64,000 nt of DNA from CAYFXE01 sp964347035 (GCA_964347035.1 CAYFXE010000003.1:1-64000), one strand, 5' to 3'. Shown: positions 51,745 to 60,710, counted from the first letter of the stretch. The notes: generated by a model from the letters alone, not told the origin. Program-made: numbers and translations.

Positions 51745-52245
51745 TTATGGACGGGTTTTCCTCTCCTTTTCGAAGAGGGGGAACAGCCTTTCATAGGTAG
51801 TCTCCAATCCTTCTATGATGACCTTTGTCCTGCTGACGATAGGCATAAAATTTGAATCTCCTGTCCAACGGGGAAGAACATGAAGGTGGAAATGATCAGT
51901 GACTCCAGCCCCGGCACTCCGGCCAAGATTCATTCCTGTGTTAAAACCGTGTGGCTGATAGTTTTTCTTGAGCACTTTCAGGCTTAATTTCAGAAGGTCG
52001 GTCATCTCATCGGTGGTTTCCTTCTTTGATCGTTCGAATGAGGAGATGTGTTTGTACGGAGCAATCATTAGATGCCCAGGTGTGTAAGGGTATTTGTTGA
52101 GCATGATGAAGTTGTGTTTCCCTCTAAACAGGATGTAAGCCTTTTTGTCGTGTTTATGCTTGAGTGCCTGGCAGAAAATACATTCGTTCATCTGACATAC
52201 GTTCCTAACATACTCCTCTCGCCACGGGGCTTCGATGTATTCCAT
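51745..52245 (-). CDS. HIT family hydrolase (Ap4A/nucleotide hydrolase type)
   Basis: A 166-aa histidine-triad protein of the ATP adenylyltransferase-like group. MEYIEAPWREEYV and a CIFC zinc-type pair open it, YPYTPGHLMIAPYKHISSFE is typical, and the catalytic triad is DHFHLHVLPRW. Likely splits dinucleoside polyphosphates. Its ATG overlaps the HU stop (TAATG). Confidence 0.93.
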   Translation of the reverse strand: MEYIEAPWREEYVRNVCQMNECIFCQALKHKHDKKAYILFRGKHNFIMLNKYPYTPGHLMIAPYKHISSFERSKKETTDEMTDLLKLSLKVLKKNYQPHGFNTGMNLGRSAGAGVTDHFHLHVLPRWTGDSNFMPIVSRTKVIIEGLETTYERLFPLFEKERKTRP

Positions 52246-52520
52246 TATTCATTAATCATATTTTTCAATAATTTGCTCGGTTTGAAATACAAGACTTTTT
52301 TAGGAGGAACCTCCACTGGCTCCCCAGTTCGTGGGTTTCTCCCCGAACGGGCCCCTCTGTCTCGAAAACGAAAACTCCCGAAGCCTCTTAGTTCGATTTC
52401 TTCACCTCTCAGGATGGCTTCTTTTATGGTGCTAAAAAAAAGATTAACGCCAGTCTCTGCTTCCTGTTTGGAGATATTCATTTCCTTGGCAATTTTGTTG
52501 ACTAAATCTACCTTAATCAT
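52245..52520 (-). CDS. HU/IHF family DNA-bending protein
   Basis: A 91-aa nucleoid protein. KVDLVNKIAKEMNISKQEAE forms the dimer helices, EIELRGFGSFRFRDR the strand, and GRNPRTGEPVEVPPKKVLYF the DNA-gripping arm with the Arg-Asn-Pro tip. Closer to IHF-alpha/HU hybrids than to either. It lies between rpsA (8-base overlap) and the HIT gene. Confidence 0.95.
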   Translation of the reverse strand: MIKVDLVNKIAKEMNISKQEAETGVNLFFSTIKEAILRGEEIELRGFGSFRFRDRGARSGRNPRTGEPVEVPPKKVLYFKPSKLLKNMINE

Positions 52521-54255
52521 CTTTTTTCTCCTTTTTTGTTTTTTTCTGGGGTCCGATGTTTTTAAGCTGGTCTTTCATGATGTCCCCTAAAGTGAGTCTG
52601 TCATCTTGGCTTTGCATGTATTTTTGATACTCCAGTTTCTGCATTTCCAACTGAGCCTGTCTAAAGCTAAGAGAGATTTTTTTATTCCTTTGGTCCATCT
52701 TGAGGATCTTAGCCATCAGCTCTTGACCGACAGAGAAAGCTTCCTCAGGGTTCTCAATCTTTTTCTCATCGAGCTCTGAGAGAAAGACGACGCCTTCGAT
52801 TCCAGGCGTGATTTCTGCAAAGACACCGAAGTTAGTGAGCCGAACCACTTTCACCTTGACCAGATCTCCGACTTTCTGCCGCTTAAAAAAATCTTCCCAG
52901 ATATCTCCTTCCAACTGTTTTATGCCCAAGGAGAGCTTTTGTTTTCCGATATCGATATTAAGGATGATCGCTTCAATCTCATCTCCCACCTTGAGCTTAT
53001 CTGAAGGATGCTTAATTTTTTCCCATGATATATCCGAGATATGGATGAGCCCTTCAATGCCCTTGTCCACCTCCATGAAGGCCCCGAAGTCGGTGATGCT
53101 CGTGATTGTCCCCTTGACGTGTGATCCAGGACTGTATTTTTGTTTCAGGAGTTCGAGAGGATGCGGGGTGACCTGCTTGAGGCCGAGGGAAATCCGTTTT
53201 TGTGTCGGATTGATATCGAGAATGGTCACGGCCACTTCCTCTCCAGGCACCAAAACCTTTTTGGGATGAATGAGCTTCCTCGACCAGGTCAGATCAGAGA
53301 TGTGAACTAGCCCTTCCACTCCTTTTTCGAGTTCGATAAAAGCACCAAAATCGGTGAGGCTCACGACTTTTCCCTGGACCTTCTGGCCGACGCTGTACTT
53401 TTCTTGGATGGTTTCCCAAGGATCATCTGTCAACTGTTTATAGCCGAGGGAAATCCGCTCCTCTTTTTCGTTGAAATCTAGGACTACGACCTCGACCTCT
53501 TCCTCCGCTTGAAAAACTTCTGAAGGATGATTAATTTTTCCCCAAGAAATATCTGAAATATGCAGAAGGCCCTCGATTCCTCCCAGATCTATGAAGGCTC
53601 CAAAATTCGTTAGTGATTTGATTTGACCTTTGAGTTTTTTTCCACGGCTGAGTTTTTCGAAAACCCTCCTTTTTCGTTTTTCTTTTTCATCCTGCAAATA
53701 GAGTTTCCGGGAAAGGACAGCATTTTCGGTTTTTCTATCAAATTTGATGACCTTGAACTTGTATTTTTGACCGATGAGTTTCTCTGGGTCTTTAACAGCT
53801 CTGATATCCGCATGAGAATCAGGTAAGAAGGTTTTAATCCCGACGTCGACTGCGTAGCCGGTTTTGATTTTTTCTATGATCGTCCCGAGCACCCATCCCT
53901 TATGGAGGTAAGCTCGCTCCAGATCATTCAATCCTTTCAGAGCCACAGCCTTTTTTTGGGATAAGACAAGATATCCTTCTTGTAAATTCCCTCTTTCTAA
54001 AACAGCTTCCACGATGTCTCCAAGATGAATTTCACCGGCGTCCGGGCTTTCGTTGAAATCTTCGATGGGAATGATTCCTTCGGATTTGTACCCGACATCT
54101 ACGATGACATGCGTCGACGTGATCTTTATCACCTTCCCTTTGATGATTTTCCCAGGAGTAAGTTCTTTGGTATTGAACTGATAGTGCTCCAGAAGGTTTT
54201 TATAATCTTCAGAGGAAATTTGGTCGTCTTTTTCTGTTTTTTTTGTTTCTGTCAT
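52513..54255 (-). CDS. rpsA: 30S ribosomal protein S1
   Basis: A 580-aa protein with six S1 (OB-fold) domains that binds mRNA for initiation. Domain starts include GKIIKGKVIKITSTHVIVDV, GKKLKGQIKSLTNFGAFIDL, GQKVQGKVVSLTDFGAFIEL, GSHVKGTITSITDFGAFMEV and GDLVKVKVVRLTNFGVFAEI. Repeated GLLHISDISW motifs are seen in the middle four. The C-terminal tail is Lys-rich. It overlaps ispH by four bases; ispH-rpsA adjacency (or fusion) is known in several phyla. Confidence 0.96.
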   Translation of the reverse strand: MTETKKTEKDDQISSEDYKNLLEHYQFNTKELTPGKIIKGKVIKITSTHVIVDVGYKSEGIIPIEDFNESPDAGEIHLGDIVEAVLERGNLQEGYLVLSQKKAVALKGLNDLERAYLHKGWVLGTIIEKIKTGYAVDVGIKTFLPDSHADIRAVKDPEKLIGQKYKFKVIKFDRKTENAVLSRKLYLQDEKEKRKRRVFEKLSRGKKLKGQIKSLTNFGAFIDLGGIEGLLHISDISWGKINHPSEVFQAEEEVEVVVLDFNEKEERISLGYKQLTDDPWETIQEKYSVGQKVQGKVVSLTDFGAFIELEKGVEGLVHISDLTWSRKLIHPKKVLVPGEEVAVTILDINPTQKRISLGLKQVTPHPLELLKQKYSPGSHVKGTITSITDFGAFMEVDKGIEGLIHISDISWEKIKHPSDKLKVGDEIEAIILNIDIGKQKLSLGIKQLEGDIWEDFFKRQKVGDLVKVKVVRLTNFGVFAEITPGIEGVVFLSELDEKKIENPEEAFSVGQELMAKILKMDQRNKKISLSFRQAQLEMQKLEYQKYMQSQDDRLTLGDIMKDQLKNIGPQKKTKKEKKDD

Positions 54256-55121
54256 TGGATCATGATCTCCCTTGGAATGTGATGAGACAGGCTCGCTTTG
54301 ATTTTAAGAACGGCTTCCCGGATGGCCTCTGGAGGTGTGGAGGCGCCTCCTGACAATCCTATCCTTTTAGCTCCTTTAAGCATACGCGGTGTTATTTGAT
54401 CTGCTCTTTCGATGAAATAGGTATTGGGCTGAATTTTCTTTGAGATTTCGTAGAGTTTGTTCGTGTTTGAACTATTCCTCCCTCCAATTATGAAGAGTGT
54501 GTCGACAGAGGCGGCGAGTTCGGAAGTAGATTTCTGTCTTTTTTGGACGGATTGACAGATTGTATTGTGGACACTGAGCTCTTCAGTTTTTTCGATGAGC
54601 GCGGCGACGATCGTTTCGAAGAGGTGGAGATCCTGTGTGGATTGGGCAAGAACAGATCTTTTCTTCCTCCGAGGTGATCGCTTGGCCTCTTGCACATTCT
54701 CTGTGATCTTAACTTTTCCCCGGCTGTGTCCGATTAAACCCTTGATTTCTGGATGCTCTCTGTTGCCGACGATGATGATGTCTTCATTTTTTTTGGCCAA
54801 TCTTTCGACTAGCTTCTGAATTTTTTTGACGTTCGGACAGGTAGCATCAACGATGCTCATGTTTTTCTTTTTCAGTCTCTGGAAAATTTTAGGAGAGATC
54901 CCGTGGCTTCGGATAATTACTGTTCCTTCCTTCAGTTCGCCCAGAGATTTGATGGTTTGGATCCCTTGATTTTTCAAGTCGGTGATAACCCTGGGATTGT
55001 GGATGAGTTCCCCGTGACAAAAGACATTGCCGTTTCGACTTTGTCGAGTATCTTGAGCGATTTTCAGGGCGCGTTTAACCCCATAGCACAATCCCGCATT
55101 TTTAGCGACGATAATTTCCAT
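54252..55121 (-). CDS. ispH: 4-hydroxy-3-methylbut-2-enyl diphosphate reductase
   Basis: A 289-aa iron-sulphur enzyme and last step of the MEP pathway, making IPP and DMAPP. The three cluster Cys are in AKNAGLCYGVKRALKIA, VDATCPNVKKIQKLV and HNTICQSVQKRQKST. The substrate-binding HGE (CHGELIHNPRV), GRNSSNTNKLYEI and SGGASTPPEAI motifs are conserved. Promoter TTGACA upstream. Forms ispH-rpsA-HU-HIT. Confidence 0.96.
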   Translation of the reverse strand: MEIIVAKNAGLCYGVKRALKIAQDTRQSRNGNVFCHGELIHNPRVITDLKNQGIQTIKSLGELKEGTVIIRSHGISPKIFQRLKKKNMSIVDATCPNVKKIQKLVERLAKKNEDIIIVGNREHPEIKGLIGHSRGKVKITENVQEAKRSPRRKKRSVLAQSTQDLHLFETIVAALIEKTEELSVHNTICQSVQKRQKSTSELAASVDTLFIIGGRNSSNTNKLYEISKKIQPNTYFIERADQITPRMLKGAKRIGLSGGASTPPEAIREAVLKIKASLSHHIPREIMIQ

Positions 55122-55145
55122 TTTTTATAAAAAATATGACTTATT

Positions 55146-55174
55146 ATATTATTATAGAATATGGGTTTTGTCAA
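55146..55174 (-). promoter_or_regulatory. Sigma-70 promoter of the ispH-rpsA operon
   Basis: TTGACA (55174-55169) and TAATAT (55151-55146) are 17 bases apart on the minus strand, 25 bases from the ispH start. The region is very AT-rich, and TATAAT also occurs at a too-short spacing. Confidence 0.55.
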
Positions 55175-55199
55175 TGCTAAATATAGGTAAAATCTTGAC

Positions 55200-56339
55200 T
55201 TAGCTCTCTTTGGATGGCTTGAGAAAAGCGCCGATTCCAAGTTTCTCGACCTGTGAGGGGAGAGGCAGATAGTCGATGTCTAGGTCCCTCTCTGGATGGA
55301 GTTCAGCAAGACTTTTGAGAAGGGCTTTCAGGGAAGCCAGATGCCGGGCCACTCTGACTCTGAGCGGAATTCCTTCTTCACCGTAGGGAACGAACAGATG
55401 ACCTAGCTTGGCGGCCTTGGCATAATTTTTATCTTTTCCATCCACAATCAGTGCAGGGGAGGTCTTTCCCTTCAGTCTCCCATGGGAGGCGTTGGTCGTC
55501 TCCAGCAGAATTGCCTGAATGCCAGCTGAGTCTCCCCATTCGCGGTGACTCAGTCCCCTCAGGTTTGGAGGGGAAGCCTCGAGCCGGAGGTCGTAGCCCT
55601 CCACTTGAAGCTCCATTTGAGATAAGGCGGCCAGTTCGGCGCTGTTCTCATGGAAGACGATGGCGTTGATCACCGGGTATTCGGGTGCCGCTTCATGGAG
55701 ATCGATCCCCAAGTGGATCCTCTCTTTTTTGATGAGCTCTATGATACCATAAGCGATTCTTTCCGTGAGATATCCACTCTCCTTCCCTGGGTAGCAACGG
55801 TTCAGATTTCGGATTTCTGTTCCTGAGAGCTTTTGTCCAGAAGGATTCATGTAAAGAGCTGGGTCTGGCCACTGGTGAACCGGGTTGGTCAAACGTGAAC
55901 CGTAGCGGAAAAATCTTTGTCCTCCCGAAGTTTCAAGAACGAAATATTGGGGGCTGGCTTCTTGGGGATCGTTATGGGTAAAACCGCTGTTATTCGCTCT
56001 CGGAACAATGATGACCTTTCCCCTTTGGACTTTGATATTTTCCGCCAGAAGCACAGCCGTGATGAAACCAGCCGGCTCGTTGGGATGAGTTCCTCCTAAG
56101 ACCAAAAGATGCCCACCCTCCTCCTGCCCTTGGTATATGTAGACATCTGTATCGCCTGGTGTGCCATTTAGACCTGGGAAGTAAGAGCTCAACATTTTTT
56201 TCGATGAGAGTGACTTACTGGGATAGATCGGCTCCTTCTCGTGAATCTTCAAGAATTGGAAGCCAGAAAATAGACTCAGACAAATGGATCCTAGAAAGAG
56301 GAGAAGTCCAGAAAGAAAGTGTCTCCTGAAATGAGTCAT
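55200..56339 (-). CDS. Aspartoacylase/succinylglutamate desuccinylase-like enzyme, membrane-anchored
   Basis: A 379-aa protein. An N-terminal helix (residues 9-28) suggests export or anchoring, unlike cytoplasmic AstE. The M14-like zinc site is GGTHPNEPAGFITAVLL (His and Glu) and GIDLHEAAPEY (second His). VPRANNSGF and LLETTNASHG match substrate and catalytic regions. Likely cleaves N-acyl amino acids or a C-terminal residue outside the cytoplasm. It is the last gene of the ggt-DUF6305-TRAP run, three bases after a 48-aa membrane peptide, so its products may be transporter substrates. Confidence 0.82.
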   Translation of the reverse strand: MTHFRRHFLSGLLLFLGSICLSLFSGFQFLKIHEKEPIYPSKSLSSKKMLSSYFPGLNGTPGDTDVYIYQGQEEGGHLLVLGGTHPNEPAGFITAVLLAENIKVQRGKVIIVPRANNSGFTHNDPQEASPQYFVLETSGGQRFFRYGSRLTNPVHQWPDPALYMNPSGQKLSGTEIRNLNRCYPGKESGYLTERIAYGIIELIKKERIHLGIDLHEAAPEYPVINAIVFHENSAELAALSQMELQVEGYDLRLEASPPNLRGLSHREWGDSAGIQAILLETTNASHGRLKGKTSPALIVDGKDKNYAKAAKLGHLFVPYGEEGIPLRVRVARHLASLKALLKSLAELHPERDLDIDYLPLPSQVEKLGIGAFLKPSKES

Positions 56340-56342
56340 GGC

Positions 56343-56489
56343 CTATTTAATCAAGAGAAGTCGTAGGAGGAACATGATCAGAACGATGGCTGTGCTCACT
56401 TGATTCCAAAATTTCTTTTCTCGGAAGATGTAGACGATAAAATTCACAGCCAGGTAAGCAACGATCAGATGATAGACGATGGTCATCAT
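56343..56489 (-). CDS. 48-aa two-helix membrane peptide
   Basis: A short gene starting ATGATG four bases after the TRAP permease stop and ending three bases before the aspartoacylase start. It reads YHLIVAYLAVNFIVYIF, then REKKFWNQ, then TAIVLIMFLLRLLLIK: two hydrophobic helices with a positively charged turn. Such spacing and protein-like composition support a real gene. Position next to a TRAP large subunit makes a reduced DctQ-like role possible, though real DctQ has four helices and about 160 aa. No similarity can be claimed. Confidence 0.6.
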   Translation of the reverse strand: MMTIVYHLIVAYLAVNFIVYIFREKKFWNQVSTAIVLIMFLLRLLLIK

Positions 56490-56493
56490 GGTC

Positions 56494-57762
56494 TCAGATG
56501 ATTTTATCCAAAAACGGAGATAGGAACAAAACTCCTATCCCCATCGCCAGTTCAAAAAGAGCCGGGACCAGGCAGTAACGGAGCACACGGAAATAGTTCG
56601 ATTCCCCCACGACTTGGGCGGCAAAGATGCCGGCCAGAGCTGTTGGCGGCATCAAGTCCCCGAGTCCGGCCACTGCCGAAAGGGCTGAGGAGGTGATGAT
56701 GGCATTCTTCTCGATCAGGGTGAGAATGAAGGGAACTCCCAGGATGGAGGCTGAGCCAAAGGCAGAGACGGCACCAAAAAGAGGCATGCTGGTTGCTATT
56801 CCGAGATACAGAAGGAAAGGAGGTAAGGAAAGGAAAGAGATGACGGTCCAGCCTCGACCTCCGGTGAGAGTCATGATCTGGATGAACATCCCTACTCCAG
56901 CCAGAATACAGAGAATCGGCATGGCATCCTTGATGGCCTCTTGAGTGATTTTAAAAAAATTAAAACGGCGGCCACAGATAATGCCGGCTAGGCTTCCTAA
57001 GAAAAAGATGGCAGGGATGCCTATGTCTGGCATGACCTTGACAAGAAGTCCTTGGGTGATCATCAAGAAGAGGACGAGGATCAACGGGAGATAGAGACGG
57101 AAACCGTACATTCGAAAGTAAGATTCGGGAACAATTGCTTTCATTTGTTCATAGCCGATGATCTGGATATCTTTGTAACCCAGCCAGAGGGAAATAATTA
57201 TCGCAAGAGGCACGACGATGATTAGAAGAGGGAAGGTCAGCCCCACGTAGGGCATATCTACTCCGCCTCCCATGATCATCACCAAGATGTTCACTGGAGG
57301 CGCAATCATACCCAAAATGCCTCCCATGGCGATCAAAGCAGCTGTTTTGACCTTAGAAAGGCCGAGCTTGATAAGCACTGGAGCCACCAGCGCTCCGGTG
57401 CTCAAGACAGCTGTTGTCGATGACCCGGTGATCATTCCAGGAAACATGACTAGGAACATTACTGTCAACAACAGAGAAACTTTTCTTCTGTAAAAGGTCT
57501 TCAGAAGGAGAGAGGTGACCGTATCCAAGATGCCTGAGGCTTGGAGAACCTTCATGAAGATCATGGCCGTGACGATGATGAGGATAGTGTCAAAATACCC
57601 AAAACTTCCTTCGATGAGGTGTCGCAGAGCGATCCCCTGACCGCCGAGGAGAGAACCAGCCAGAGCCGAAAGAGCAAGAGAAACGCCGATAGGTAGCTTG
57701 AGGATCATGGCCAGAAGGGCAAAAATGGCCACCATCAGGAGAAAGACCAGGTATTCAGGCAC
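56494..57762 (-). CDS. TRAP transporter large permease subunit (DctM type)
   Basis: A 422-aa membrane protein with about 12 hydrophobic segments, member of the IT superfamily. MLKLPIGVSLALSALAGSLL-like N terminus, MFPGMITGSSTTAVLSTGAL, MGGILGMIAPPVNILVMIMG and GLGDLMPPTALAG are the paired, re-entrant Gly/Pro loops of DctM. Uptake of organic acids driven by Na+ or H+ is the family role. No DctP binding protein or normal DctQ is adjacent; an exported DUF6305 protein is upstream and a 48-aa membrane peptide downstream. Confidence 0.9.
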   Translation of the reverse strand: MPEYLVFLLMVAIFALLAMILKLPIGVSLALSALAGSLLGGQGIALRHLIEGSFGYFDTILIIVTAMIFMKVLQASGILDTVTSLLLKTFYRRKVSLLLTVMFLVMFPGMITGSSTTAVLSTGALVAPVLIKLGLSKVKTAALIAMGGILGMIAPPVNILVMIMGGGVDMPYVGLTFPLLIIVVPLAIIISLWLGYKDIQIIGYEQMKAIVPESYFRMYGFRLYLPLILVLFLMITQGLLVKVMPDIGIPAIFFLGSLAGIICGRRFNFFKITQEAIKDAMPILCILAGVGMFIQIMTLTGGRGWTVISFLSLPPFLLYLGIATSMPLFGAVSAFGSASILGVPFILTLIEKNAIITSSALSAVAGLGDLMPPTALAGIFAAQVVGESNYFRVLRYCLVPALFELAMGIGVLFLSPFLDKII

Positions 57763-57789
57763 TGCGACTGAACCTCTGATACGTGCTCA

Positions 57790-58380
57790 TCACCTGATCA
57801 ATCCGGGTTTTTTTGATTGGCTGGATTGGAAAGCCTGCTGGAGTGGTTCTAGGGCATCGATGGTTTTTTCGACTTGTATCAAAGGAATGTTATTCTCGTC
57901 GCAGATACGGGTGAAGAGTCCGTCTTTATTTCCAGAGGCAAGGACGATAGCCATCTGAGCGTTGGGAAGAAAGCTCGTGATGAAATCATCAGTCAACTCG
58001 CCTCTTCTCGCTTCTCCTCCAAGATGGAGACAGAGGAGAGGGATGTCTTGCGTCCGAGCCTCCTTTATCAACGATCCGACTCTTTTCTTTTCTTCGTCAA
58101 CATCAAGCCCGGCCGCACCCAGCCCCTTGAGACTGGCTCCGAGAACTAGGACGACCGTTTTTTTGTTGGCCAAATCTTCAGCCGTAGCTAACTTAGAAAG
58201 CGTGGCCTCGAGTCCAGCCCTTTTGACTAAGACAGAGGCTATTTGTACTTCAGCACTCTGGCCTGCCGAGGTGATCAAGATCGGTTGCTCGAAAGAGGGG
58301 AGTGCTTCTTCTGTTGGGGCCTCAGCCAATCCGGTGCCGACAAGAAGAAAGATAATCATTGTCATCAAGGTTTTTTTCAT
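57790..58380 (-). CDS. Exported DUF6305 protein, candidate TRAP partner
   Basis: A 196-aa secreted protein (signal peptide residues 1-20). It has the look of a single Rossmann-like domain: ILITSAGQSAEVQIASVLVK, TVVLVLGASLKGLGAAGLDV, EEKKRVGSLIKEARTQDIPL, LCLHLGGEARRGELTDDFIT, and MAIVLASGNKDGLFTRI. The GxSxKGLGAAG and GGxARRG patterns fit DUF6305 as I recall it. No enzymatic residues are identifiable. It lies 49 bases after ggt and 27 bases before the TRAP permease, so a ligand-capturing role is an attractive guess. Confidence 0.75.
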   Translation of the reverse strand: MKKTLMTMIIFLLVGTGLAEAPTEEALPSFEQPILITSAGQSAEVQIASVLVKRAGLEATLSKLATAEDLANKKTVVLVLGASLKGLGAAGLDVDEEKKRVGSLIKEARTQDIPLLCLHLGGEARRGELTDDFITSFLPNAQMAIVLASGNKDGLFTRICDENNIPLIQVEKTIDALEPLQQAFQSSQSKKPGLIR

Positions 58381-58429
58381 CGGTTCACCTATGAATATAA
58401 TTTCTATTTCTTACAAAGCCATCCCGACT

Positions 58430-60172
58430 TTAATATCCAGCCCCATATCCATCTCTTCTTGAATCGGCTCCACCGAGGATGAGGTTTTTTTCCTTGATGA
58501 TGAGCAAACCCTGAGCCCCGCCAAAATATTTATCGTAGGCCTTTCGTTTCACTACTTTGTGTCCGATAGCTTCAAGAGATCGGATGACAGAGGTAGAAAT
58601 CCGGGATTCGACATACACGTCTCGAGCCTTTCCTTGGGAGGAGTAGGTATAGAAGCGGGGAGCTTCGATGGCTTCATCCAGGGTCATACCAAACTCCACG
58701 ATGTTCAGGATGATTTGGGTCAGCGAAGGGAAAATTCTCGTTCCTCCCGGAGATCCGAGCACAAGGAAAGGCTCTTGCTTCTTGAAGAGAATAAGGGGAC
58801 CCATCGAACTCACCGGGCGTCGGCCGGGACGAGGGGCATTTATGGAGTTTGGATCGTTGGCAAAATCATCCATGTGATTATTCAACAGAAATCCAGTCTG
58901 TTCAGGGACAATACCAGATCCAAAAAAATGATTGATGGACTGGGTGAGAGAAACAATGTTTCCTTGTCTATCGATGACACAGAGGTGACTCGTGTTCTCT
59001 TTTTCATTTTCTCGGTCATCGAAGGAGCCTGGTGGGTAGGAGTTGAGGAGACGGTCTTGCTGGATTTTTGAGGCAATCTCAGAGGCATAGGGCTTGGAAA
59101 TAAGGCCAGAAACCGGGATCTTAACAAATTCAGGATCTCCCAGGTACTGGGCTCGGTCAGCGAAAACGAAGCGAAGGGCTTCGCTGAAGTGATGGATGTA
59201 GGCAGGAGTGTTCGGTCCCCATTTCTCGAGAGGCCAGTTTTCAGCAATGTTCAGGAGCTGGATGATATGCAGACCGCCGGATCCAGGGGGAGAGAGGGTA
59301 TAAAGTGTAAAATCTTTGTATTTTCCGACAAGGGGAGTCTGCTCTAGGGGCTTGTAGCGAGCTAGATCTTCCAAACTCATGATTCCGCCTTTGTCTCGGA
59401 CAGCCTTGATAATTCTTTTGGCGATATCCCCTTTGTAGAACTCGTCGCTTCCTTTGAGGGCAAGATTCCTGAATGTCTGGGCCAAATCCGGGTTTTTGAA
59501 GGTATCGCCGGGTTCATACGGAAGGCCTTGATTCAGATAATGGCTGTCTTCTCCATCATTCAGCACCAATTTTTCATACTCATCTTTGTTGATCGTACTG
59601 AAAGTTTGACTAATTGTATAACCCTTTTCAGCGATGGTTATCGCTTCCTCAGCAACGTCTCTCAGGGATTGAGTCCCGTATTTTTTTAGAGCGTAAGTCC
59701 AGCCAGCTAGTGCTCCGGGTACAGCGACCGCCAGGCCGTGAGTTCTTTTCCAATCTCTTCTGAGCTTGCCCTCCGAGATAAACATTTCAGGGGAAGCTCG
59801 GGATGGGGCCTTTTCTCTGTAATTGATTACGGTCAATTTCTTGGATGAGGCGAGATAGATGACCATGAAGCCGCCGCCGCCGATGCCCGAGGCAAAGGGT
59901 TCAGCCGCGTTTAGAGCGAATGCTGTCGCCACAGCCGCGTCGACAGCATTCCCTCCTCCCTTGAGTATCTTCAATCCCGCCTTCGCGGCCAGATGATGAG
60001 CTGCTACGACCATTCCCGATTTTCCGACAAAGTTGTAGGGCTGATGACGATCAGCCGGGAGTTGGTCAGGGGCTGTACCCTTAGCCTGAAAACCAAGGGA
60101 AGACAACACAACGATGAGAGTCGAGAGGATCAACAGCGTGTCCGGCTCAGGGATGAAACGTCTAATCTTCAA
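58430..60172 (-). CDS. ggt: Gamma-glutamyltransferase
   Basis: A 580-aa exported Ntn-hydrolase that splits gamma-glutamyl compounds such as glutathione. GMVVAAHHLAAKAGLKILKG opens the large subunit, and SGIGGGGFMVIYLASSKKLT follows. Self-cleavage before the catalytic Thr in NTSHLCVIDRQGNIVSLTQS makes the small subunit, and PVSSMGPLILFKK and GSPGGTRIFPSLTQIIL lie beyond. TTG 60172 has GGAGGAG eight bases upstream and gives a clear signal peptide (MKIRRFIPEP then LILSTLIVVLSSLG). A GTG/ATG start further up to 60238 lies inside scpB. Starts the transporter-linked run. Confidence 0.95.
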   Translation of the reverse strand: MKIRRFIPEPDTLLILSTLIVVLSSLGFQAKGTAPDQLPADRHQPYNFVGKSGMVVAAHHLAAKAGLKILKGGGNAVDAAVATAFALNAAEPFASGIGGGGFMVIYLASSKKLTVINYREKAPSRASPEMFISEGKLRRDWKRTHGLAVAVPGALAGWTYALKKYGTQSLRDVAEEAITIAEKGYTISQTFSTINKDEYEKLVLNDGEDSHYLNQGLPYEPGDTFKNPDLAQTFRNLALKGSDEFYKGDIAKRIIKAVRDKGGIMSLEDLARYKPLEQTPLVGKYKDFTLYTLSPPGSGGLHIIQLLNIAENWPLEKWGPNTPAYIHHFSEALRFVFADRAQYLGDPEFVKIPVSGLISKPYASEIASKIQQDRLLNSYPPGSFDDRENEKENTSHLCVIDRQGNIVSLTQSINHFFGSGIVPEQTGFLLNNHMDDFANDPNSINAPRPGRRPVSSMGPLILFKKQEPFLVLGSPGGTRIFPSLTQIILNIVEFGMTLDEAIEAPRFYTYSSQGKARDVYVESRISTSVIRSLEAIGHKVVKRKAYDKYFGGAQGLLIIKEKNLILGGADSRRDGYGAGY

Positions 60173-60710
60173 TCTCTGATTCCTCCTCCATAATTTTGGA
60201 TATTTCCTCTTGAGAAGGAAGATCCTTGATGTTATCAAGTCCGAAATGAGTCAAGAAGCGGTTAGTTGTCCTGTAGATGAGAGGCTTACCAGGGCTTTTT
60301 TTTCTCCCGACGATTTTAACAAGTTTTTTCTGGAGAAGGACTTTCAAGGTGTGAGTCGAATCCACACCCCGGATGGCCGAGATTTCGGACAGAGTTATAG
60401 GCTGGTTGTAGGCGATAGCAGACAAGGTCTCGAGAGAAGCCCGGGAAAGACGGCTCCGCCTTTCGGCTTGGAGAAGACGCCTGATGTAGTCGTCAAATTC
60501 GGGCCTGGTCGCAAAAAGATAGCCTCCCGCAGACAGTACGATTTGGATGCCCCTCTCGTTCGACGTGTAGCTTTCCAGAAGCTCGTTTATGGCTTGTTCT
60601 ATTTCTGAGTCTGGGAATTCATGCAGGACACTCTTGATCTTCTCCAGGGATAGGGGCTCTAAAGAGACAAAGATAAGAGATTCGATGAGTTCTTTCAATC
60701 TGTCTTTCAT
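60162..60710 (-). CDS. scpB: Segregation and condensation protein B
   Basis: A 182-aa winged-helix dimer that binds ScpA-SMC. LKELIESLIFVSLEPLSLEK, RPEFDDYIRRLL and LSRASLETLSAIAYNQPITL, SEISAIRGVDSTHTLKVLL are canonical ScpB. Overlaps scpA by four bases and ggt by 11. The Glu-rich C terminus also holds the Shine-Dalgarno for ggt. Confidence 0.95.
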   Translation of the reverse strand: MKDRLKELIESLIFVSLEPLSLEKIKSVLHEFPDSEIEQAINELLESYTSNERGIQIVLSAGGYLFATRPEFDDYIRRLLQAERRSRLSRASLETLSAIAYNQPITLSEISAIRGVDSTHTLKVLLQKKLVKIVGRKKSPGKPLIYRTTNRFLTHFGLDNIKDLPSQEEISKIMEEESEIED

